Source of the DNA: Rhipicephalus microplus
Lineage: Eukaryota; Arthropoda; Arachnida; Ixodida; Ixodidae
Length of the DNA stretch: 64,000 bases
Direction: 5' to 3'
NCBI RefSeq assembly: GCF_043290135.1
Contig: NC_134703.1
Coordinates: 110,322,005 to 110,386,004, forward strand
Under the pieces are notes generated by a model that searched no databases, was not told the origin of the DNA, and was given only the letters and a program-made list of their open reading frames with translations. Of the stretch, positions 58,051-64,000 are shown piece by piece. How positions within the stretch are numbered: the first letter of the stretch is position 1; every line of letters starts with the position of its first letter. A program made the position numbers and the translations under genes.

Positions 58051-58280
58051 TATTGGGCCTATAAATATTATTTTAAAGGATTAAAATGGTGTTTTACCTG
58101 CCTGTATTTGGCCCCTAAAGCACGCTTTTTTAGTGCCTAAAAATCCGGCCTCTACTCATCATCATAGAAGGCCGTGCAAGAGCTTCTGGGGCTTCTTGCG
58201 AACTACTGGCCTATTGGAACCCTTTTGAGTGGTCTGATTGTGTGTGCGCTTGTGTGTCCATGTTTTGCCTTTATTCATTT

Positions 58281-58402
58281 TTTAACTCTCTCCCTCTCTT
58301 TCAGCCCCTATTCCACAGCTCCAGTGTAGGTTAGCATACCAAACACTAGCATCTGGTTGACCTCCCTACCTTCCTTTTTCTTCTCTCTCTCTCTCTCTGC
58401 TC
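58281..58402 (+). repeat. Pyrimidine-rich repeat fragment with (CT)n end
   Basis: CT-rich lead, ccagtgtaggttagcatacc core, tctggttgacctccctacc block and a (CT)n tail to 58400. Best-preserved member of this small family in the window. Confidence 0.65.
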
Positions 58403-59729
58403 CGGATATGGTTAAACACTGGCTACGAGATCGGCTCACCCTTGACAAAGCTGAAATATGATGTGAAAACGTCTTCATGAGAAGTAACGTGACCTGACAA
58501 TATTGCCGATTTCTTACGCCTTATTATGATGTCATTCTGTGATGATTTCTGTCACCACTCACTTTGACACCGCCAACAAGAGACGCCGCCCAGTCATAGC
58601 GTTCTATCAGGCACCTAAGGTTTTCGTCTTAATAAATGGCGGCTGCAGGCACGTAACCGTTCGTAAATAGTGTCTACTGCTGCAACAAGTACTGATTCGG
58701 CTTAGTCATTGATGAGGCAGGATGTAAAGCCATACCATGGGCACCGCAAAATTTCTTTGAGCGTGACATGTAGCTCGTGTTACCTCTTCAAAAGTTTGAA
58801 GGTGGGTTTGAACCAGTACCACGGTGTAAGACAAAAAAAATTGTTTGTATCATACACCGTGGTCAGTACTCACGCGCTCTGTTTGCGTTATAGCGCTCCT
58901 CCACGTTCGTATTGCTCCTCCACTCATTCACTACCCTTTTTTTCAACCCACGGTTTTCTTCACTTGCAGCAGATTGCCTCTTTGTAGCTTGTAAATAACG
59001 GTCACTGTTTTAGGCAACCATCGCACCTTTATATTCAAAGGAGTAAGTTCTACAAAGTATACCACACCTAAGAGTGTACGGCGGGTCTAACCCACTGTAG
59101 CATGGTTAATTTTCTCTGCCTTTGCGAAATTCTTTGTTGTTCTCTCGAAAATGTCCTTCACACGTTTATAATTCAATTGTATCCCTTCAGTACCTCATTC
59201 ATATTACGAGCTGTTACCTCCCTCACTCCGAACGCCTTTAGCAATTACCAGCTCAAAGCAAGAGCAGCCAAGAACCGGTGCTTTGCTCCGTACCAAAATG
59301 AACGCAACACAAATTTTACAACGCACTGATGATGAAAGTAGTCCCTTCAGAACAGTTACTTCGAAGAGCATGAAACAACAACGCATACATTCTACCGCTT
59401 AGTGTATAGTGATTGCGCAGCCCATTAGCCACCCAGTCGGCAAGGGACAAGTCGCAGTGAAGCCGCCGTCAAAGCGGCGCCGCAGGCATCACCACAGTGC
59501 ATCATTAGCGTTCGCTCTCCCTTGCTACTGCTTAATGAGCTGCTGCAGACGTGACGAACGATAGTGGTGTGGTGCTGACATTTTGGCGAAACTCTGAGGT
59601 CGCTAAGCAAAGCGCTGCTTTCCGGCAAGTGTTCGTCCCCGTGAATGGACCTTGCCTTGACAGTTGCATAAAAGAAAACCTCGTTCAGTTCTCTTCTGCC
59701 ATTGGCGCTGTGATGTTTGGCATCTCTCA

Positions 59730-59731
<2 letters not shown>
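58403..59731. other. Non-coding DNA, no gene seen
   Basis: Short frames at 58709-58987, 59102-59329 and 59425-59730 overlap other phases and show no known domain. Confidence 0.4.

Positions 59732-59803
<72 letters not shown>
59732..59803. repeat. (AT)n microsatellite, 36 units
   Basis: 72 bases of uninterrupted AT dinucleotides, flanked by tcatg on the left and catgg on the right. I-Y-I-Y frames on both strands are artefacts. Confidence 0.98.
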
Positions 59804-59805
<2 letters not shown>

Positions 59806-60271
59806 TGGCACTACGGCAACGTTAGGCTTAAAAGTATTGCTCTCTCGAACATGTTCCTGCTTGTTTTCGTTTCACACGTACCGGACCCACTGAGCTCTCC
59901 CGCTTGATTTGGTTGTGTGTGTATATTGTAACAACCTCACAACAAGGATGTTCTAATTACATTATTTTTTTATTTATTTATTTATTTTAAACATACTTCT
60001 AATCTGGAAGGGATCATAGTGGGAGGGCCGATGCAGTAATTCAATAATGTTTCACAATTTGTGATTAAATGGGAACAATAAGTAATTACAAAAAAGTGCA
60101 ATGATATTGGTAGCTTGTGAATAATGAAAAAAAAAATGCGCTCAATTAGTCACATGTCAATAAAGGGCAAAAGGAGAAGATAGAAACGAAAAAGAATGAG
60201 AAAAAATACAGTCTAGCATAATTCGGGGTTCGCGTCAAGTGCATTTAAAAACTGTGTTAGTGATGTGCTTT

Positions 60272-61160
60272 CTATGATGTGTAAGGGGAGGTTATATTCC
60301 ATTCTTTCATGGCCAATGGAAAAAAAGTTTTTTCGAAACAGTTCATATGAAGGGTGTATTCCAGGAGCATCTGAGTATGATTATGATTTGTAGGTAGTGT
60401 TCGTAAACTTGTTATGGTGTGAGTGGCATCAATATTCACTTTATTAAAAATAGGTAAGTAGATGAATTTAACTCTAGCTATTTTGGATCGGACCTGGAGG
60501 GAATCTCTACTACGACTTTCTATCAACACTGTAAATGAAATATGGGGCTCGTATTTGTTAAAAATGAGCCTTAATGCCTTTTTCTGTACGCCTTCAAGTT
60601 TAGAGATATCTAGTTTGGAAAAAAGAATACCATACGATGTTTGCGTATTCTATCATTGGCCTGAGGAATGCGCTATAAACAAGGAGTTTGGTATCTATAG
60701 CAGCTAATCAAAGGCAGCGTCGGACGAAAAAGAGTAGTTTTTGCGCGGTAGGTGTTTTGTTCTTTAAGTTATTAGTCAATTTAGGGTCTTCAGACATAGT
60801 TAATCCCAGGTATTTATGTTCATTGATGACACTTGATAAAGTGTCATGAATTTTATATGCAGCAAGGGGAAGAACCTACCCGCAGGTCGTGGGTTCGATT
60901 CCCGGCTGCGACGGCTGCATTTCCGATAGAGGTGGAAATGTTGTAGGCCCGTGTGCTCAGATTTGGGCGCACGTTAAAGAACCCCAGGTGGTCAAAATTT
61001 TCGGAGCCGTCCACTACGGCGTCTCTCATAATCATATGGTGGTTTTGGGACGTTAAACCCCACAAATCAATCAATCAAGGGGAAGAACCTTCCGTTTCAT
61101 TGAAATTCGACAGTGGTACGGCATCATAGGATGGCGTTTGCACTTACGCCAAGTGACCTT
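60272..61160 (-). pseudogene. LINE A reverse transcriptase C-terminal part, with stop and frameshift
   Basis: Read on the minus strand and skipping the SINE plus one target copy, the frame joins across the insertion. It holds a C-R-I-S-M-K-R-K lead, then K-Y-L-G-L-T-M, the usual post-palm RT block, then a TGA where the family has another residue, then T-K-L-L-V-Y-S-A-F-L-R-P-M-I-E-Y-A of the thumb. A frameshift near 60620 leads into L-E-G-V-Q-K-K-A and the last open piece, ending at 60272. The palm active site is not included, so the fragment could not have been active after insertion. Confidence 0.82.
60864..61090 (+). repeat. Ruka-like SINE in LINE A, 14 bp target duplication
   Basis: The SINE body (60878-61076) begins within the tRNA-like head (acccgcaggtcgtgggttcg, containing a B box). 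It continues through the conserved cggctgcatttccgatagag and ttaaagaaccccaggtggtc blocks and ends in (TCAA)n. Perfect copies of aaggggaagaacct lie at 60864-60877 and 61077-61090. The aa at the junction could belong to the tail, leaving 12 bp. The head is missing its first ~45 bases. Confidence 0.95.
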
Positions 61161-61194
61161 CGAGAAATACAGTATTCATTACCGCAGCCTATTT

Positions 61195-62690
61195 ATTTTT
61201 GCTATTCACCCAGTCTCTATTTCGTTAGGCCTTATTTCAGAAGACTAGAATGCGGCGAAAGTCATTCCAATCAACCAATAAGGTAACTGCCCGTTGAACT
61301 ACATTCGCTATCATTAGCAAGCATACCACGTAAAAACATAGAAACTAAAACTTATTTTCTTACGATAAAATGCCTTGACTCAAGATATCTTTTTTTTTCA
61401 ACCCGCACAGCGTGAACTCCGCAGAAATTTATGACGTTAAACTCAACTTGCTAACTTTATACATGACATTAATATTATTCTTGATATTTTTGTACATACT
61501 GACTTAATATTCCTGGACTTCACCCCGCCGTGGCGGTCTAGTGGCTAATGTACTCGGCTGCTGACCCGCAGGTTATGGGTTTAAATCCCGGCTGCGGCGG
61601 CTGCATTTCCGATGGAGACGGAACTGTTCTAGGCCCGTGTGCTCAGATTTGGGTGGACGTTAAAGAACCCCAGGTGGTCAAAGTTTCCGAAGCCCTCCAC
61701 TACGGCGTCTCTCATAATCATATGTTGGCTTTGGGACGTTAAACCCCACATATCAATCAATCAATGTTCCTGGACTTCGGCAAGGCCTTTGATTAGGTTA
61801 TTAATCAGCGAGCCATAATAAAGCTAAGGAAGCTTAACTTGCATGCCAATGTGTTGAACAAGACTACTGCATTTCTCAGTGACCGCCCGCGATCCGTAAT
61901 TATAAATAATCACCTATCTGACTCTGCACTATGAACATCGGGTGTTTCTCAAGGACCCATTCTAGCCGCTCTATTATTCCTAATATGTATTAATGGCTTG
62001 CCTTCACGTGAGTTCTGTAGTATTAAAATGTTTTTGGTAGACTGTGTCATTCATCACGCTATATATAACACCGCATTCAAAATGCTTTTAAAGAATGCAG
62101 ACCCCTTGAGAATGTAGGTTTGTAAAGAAACTCTAGAAGTCACTATCTGTAACGATCTGTTCTGGAATGCTCGTATTTATAATATCATATTACGAGCAAA
62201 CCAAATGCTAAGTTTCCTTAGGCATATTCTTCGCAAGTCATGACGAAAAGTAAAATTACTGGACCATCAGTCTGTCGTGGCACCAGCATGGGATATGTAT
62301 TAAATCTGCTACCTTGAACTCAGACCAGCCATATCTTATTAATTCTCTAAATCTCTTGACAATAGCAGCTACTAAATTCATTTTCTCAAAATACTCATAC
62401 AATATCGGCATTTCATAACCAAATGGCGAATCTGGTTTAGTTCAGCTCTGTCATCCTCGACGTACTAGTCGCCTTACGCACCATCCGTCGCTTATCTATC
62501 AGCTAGCACCTAAGTCTGGCGCATCTGCTCCTATCGATAATCTGTTATCGCGCATGTACCTTGATGTGCATTACCACCCTCTTCGTTCGCGGCGTGCCAT
62601 CATAATCGACTACGCACCACGCCATGGGTCATTCTTTTGTACACCTTCTTACGGCAAGTATGCCGCGTCAAAACTTACGTTCTACTTTCT
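61195..62690 (+). mobile_element. LINE B, plus strand, split by a SINE
   Basis: RT sequence from the fingers to the C-terminus runs on the plus strand, head to head with LINE A. Endonuclease and the 5' end are missing. It differs in sequence from LINE A over the region both contain, so it is a separate element. Confidence 0.82.
61195..62690 (+). pseudogene. LINE B reverse transcriptase, many stops, first catalytic Asp lost
   Basis: The RT lead reads L-I-S-E-D, stop, N-A-A-K-V-I-P-I (the family has D-W-x-x-A-K-V). Q-L-A-N-F-I-H-D follows, then F-L-D-F-G-K-A-F-D, the RT motif A, where the SINE and its target duplication sit. G-V-S-Q-G-P-I-L then leads to the L-F-L-I-C-I-N-G-L-P block. The catalytic loop reads F-L-V-D-C where active copies have A-D-D-C, so the first Asp is Val. 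A degraded L-G-V-T-I block appears near 62150. Stops are frequent and phase changes occur, so the copy is old. The C-terminal end near 62690 meets the next element. Confidence 0.8.
61510..61778 (+). repeat. Full-length Ruka-like SINE in LINE B motif A, 12 bp target duplication
   Basis: The SINE (61522-61766, 245 bp) starts accccgccgtggcggtctag, the full tRNA-like head with A box, then ggttatgggtttaaatccc as B box. It has the standard body and ends atcaatcaatcaatg. Perfect copies of ttcctggacttc lie at 61510-61521 and 61767-61778; the duplicated bases encode F-L-D-F of RT motif A. It is the most complete Ruka copy here on the plus strand. Confidence 0.96.
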
Positions 62691-62691
62691 C

Positions 62692-63720
62692 ATGGCGTCA
62701 TCTTCCCCGGCTTTGAGCCCGTCTCGGTCAAACGTAACAACTGATGGCACCGGTGGGTTGGCGGACCTCAGGAGCTCTGTGGCAGCAATATGTGAGGCTA
62801 TGGCTTTGCAGTCTAGTACGCCGAGTGTTATAATTTCCAGTCAGGGAAATAGGCAAGGCGCCTGAAGAGGACTTTTGCCACACTCACGGGTGTGAACATA
62901 GATTTGAGTAGATTGCTAAAAGTAGATTTGCTGGCCGTAGCAGATGAGCTTGGTTTAGAAGTTAGCAAAGCTATTCGGAAACCCCAAACTGTGGGAAAAT
63001 TGAAGCCTGTTGGGTGAATGCTGACGAAATCGCTGAAGCAGTTGATGGAGTTCTAAGGAAACGCAAAGTGAGAAAAAGAGAGGAGAAACTAAAACAGTAC
63101 AAATTAGAGCAGCTAAAGAGGACTCTGGCCACTGAGGCAGAGCGGAGACCCGTCAGTTATGACAAGAGAGGTTTTATTCAGCCCTTTGTTATTGGTAGTG
63201 AATTGGGGCTCTTTTTGACACACTTTGAGCACACTTGCGTAAGAATGGTCTTCGAGCTGACGTCTGGCCTCAAAGACTTCTCAGTTTGTTGACGGCAGAA
63301 TCAGCACAAATTCTGGTGACGTTAAATGCAGAAGAAGCGGAATGTTACGAAAACGAAAAAAGGGCTTTGTTAGCGAAGTACCAGTTGTCACCTGAGGCTT
63401 TCCGGCTGAAGTTTCAGAAATCAGTTAGGATGCTGAACGAAAGCTACTCAGAGTTCACGTACAGGCCAGCAAGCTTCCCAGAATATTGGCTAAAAGCGCT
63501 GACACTTTCGATGACAAAGCCAAAATGTTTGAGGAGTTCTGCCTAGAACAATTTTGTTCGACACTTCCTCAAAAATTGAGAGTGGATTTTGGATAAGCCA
63601 GATGTAAAGAAGGCTCGCAAACAGCAGAATATGCAGATGACAACTGCGCGAAACACCGTTCTTTTAACGCAGAAAGAAGCACCCAAGGTCCACGGGGCTC
63701 TGACTCTATCAAAAGAAACC
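62692..63720 (+). pseudogene. Gag of LTR element 3: SAP-like motif, coiled coil, SCAN-like capsid
   Basis: The open part from ATG 62692 (M-A-S-S-S-P) is low-complexity and Ser-rich, and ends at TGA 62863. In another phase, S-R-L-L-K-V-D-L-L-A-V-A-D-E-L-G-L-E-V looks like a SAP-type helix-turn-helix (near 62905). Then M-N-A-D-E-I-A-E-A from 63014 leads into a charged Lys/Glu/Arg coiled coil and the start of capsid (F-L-T-H-F-E). After another shift near 63240 the capsid core reads W-P-Q-R-L-L-S-L-L-T, A-L-L-A-K-Y-Q-L-S-P-E-A-F-R-L-K-F, E-F-T-Y-R. This pattern is close to SCAN-like retroviral-type capsids. At least three phases are used. The region around 63545-63720 still reads as capsid C-terminus in another phase. 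Confidence 0.75.
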
Positions 63721-63799
63721 TAGAAAGTTGGAGAAAAATAATTCCACAAAGCAGGAATCTTTGGATTCACATGTAAATAAATATTTTGAGCTGCGGAAG

Positions 63800-64000
63800 C
63801 CTATCGTATGCTTTTAGGTCCAGAAACCAGGACAAGTAGCCGTGGGTGCCGCGCTCCAAAACTATCACCCATACAGTTCGTTATGGCGCAGGGCGAAGAT
63901 TTGCTGCAGCCTTACCTACACGACATGGAAGTTACCGGCCGAAAATGTAAAGTCTTGGGTGACACAGGTGCGACGTGTGACGTGGTGCATTCTTCTCTAC
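63800..64000 (+). pseudogene. Degraded zinc knuckle and start of protease, element 3
   Basis: Near 63810-63850 a C-F-stop-V-Q-K-P-G-Q pattern matches a CCHC knuckle that has lost most of its ligands (one at a stop codon). Downstream, L-Q-P-Y-L-H-D-M-E-V leads to L-G-D-T-G-A-T-C-D-V-V, a retropepsin motif with the catalytic Asp intact, just before the window ends. The rest of pol lies outside, so activity cannot be judged. Confidence 0.72.

Larger units (their letters stand above)
53169..58162. mobile_element. hAT-like DNA transposon skeleton, ~5 kb, with perfect 8 bp target duplication
   Basis: The element spans 53177-58154. The left end reads TAGAGACCGGAATATAGGCA. The right end, reverse complemented, reads TAGAGGCCGGATTTTTAGGC, matching at 17 of the first 19 positions. 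The first five bases fit the hAT terminal pattern. Flanks are ctcatcat at 53169-53176 and 58155-58162, an exact 8 bp duplication as hAT makes. Subterminal repeats of gcctataaatgcctatttt type cluster at 53190-53360, with weaker ones near 58055-58140. No transposase was recognised. A gypsy fragment, a SINE and an unnamed repeat lie inside. Confidence 0.8.
59964..61195 (-). mobile_element. LINE A, 5'-truncated, minus strand, split by a SINE
   Basis: On the minus strand the order is RT C-terminal region, thumb and connection, C-terminus, a ~300 base 3' UTR and an (AAAT)n-type tail (ttatttatttatttatttt on plus near 59970-59990). The RT palm and everything upstream is lost. A Ruka SINE interrupts it at 60878-61076. 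It resembles the CR1/Jockey broad group. Confidence 0.82.
62691..64000 (+). mobile_element. LTR retrotransposon 3 (gypsy-type gag and protease start), cut by window end
   Basis: A gag-like region followed by the start of a retropepsin runs off the window. No LTR was recognised upstream, so the 5' end may be truncated at LINE B, or the LTR may be unrecognised. The gag resembles the SCAN-related capsid of some gypsy elements and differs from gag of element 1. Confidence 0.78.

Noticed and set aside
59551..59907. 118-codon frame with I-Y-I-Y
   Set aside because: Translation of (AT)n, with random ends.
59964..62690. One LINE inverted during insertion (twin priming)
   Set aside because: Both halves include the same post-palm RT region with clearly different sequence, so they are two elements.

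Overview
The window reads as repeat-rich nuclear DNA of a hard tick (Ixodida). The strongest clue is a SINE with a tRNA-like head, a conserved body and a (TCAA)n tail. I recall it as the Ruka family of ixodid ticks, possibly Rhipicephalus or a relative. The naming is from memory; the structure is directly visible. No bacterial gene order, rRNA, CRISPR array or intact host gene was found. Almost every long reading frame belongs to a transposable element, and nearly all of these elements are broken.

Layout. 1-5.9 kb: AT-rich DNA with a GC-rich island at 1.8-2.5 kb. 5.9-7.4 kb: a 5'-truncated LINE on the minus strand beside a second, very short 3' end of the same family. 7.8-8.5 kb and 22.4-23.1 kb: two direct copies of an unnamed ~700 bp repeat. 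19.0-21.1 kb: a tRNA-like repeat, a long (TATC)n tract, and a diverged ~140 bp tandem array split by a SINE. 23.6-26.0 kb: the only candidate for host coding sequence, a possible 3'-terminal exon and UTR. 27.1-28.0 kb: a repeat with a variable minisatellite, present again inverted at 56.1-57.1 kb. 30.5-31.2 kb: two SINEs. 33.2-39.2 kb: a nearly full-length Ty3/gypsy element with 164 bp LTRs, split by a 925 bp solo LTR of another family. 39.7-41.8 kb: a decayed LINE with RNase H. 46.5-49.5 kb: a second gypsy pol with a probable 3' LTR. 53.2-58.2 kb: a ~5 kb hAT-like DNA transposon skeleton with terminal inverted repeats and a perfect 8 bp target duplication, filled with nested elements. 60.0-62.7 kb: two distinct LINEs head to head, each split by a Ruka SINE with clear target duplications. 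62.7 kb to the end: a third LTR retrotransposon, covering gag and the start of protease.

How the parts relate. This is a nested graveyard in which insertion order can be read from breakpoints. Examples are SINE into LINE, LTR element into LTR element, and several elements into a hAT skeleton. Several insertions keep exact target duplications, so the pre-insertion reading frames can be inferred without guesswork. No retroelement here appears autonomous. Catalytic residues are lost in the first gypsy protease, the second gypsy integrase and two LINE reverse transcriptases.
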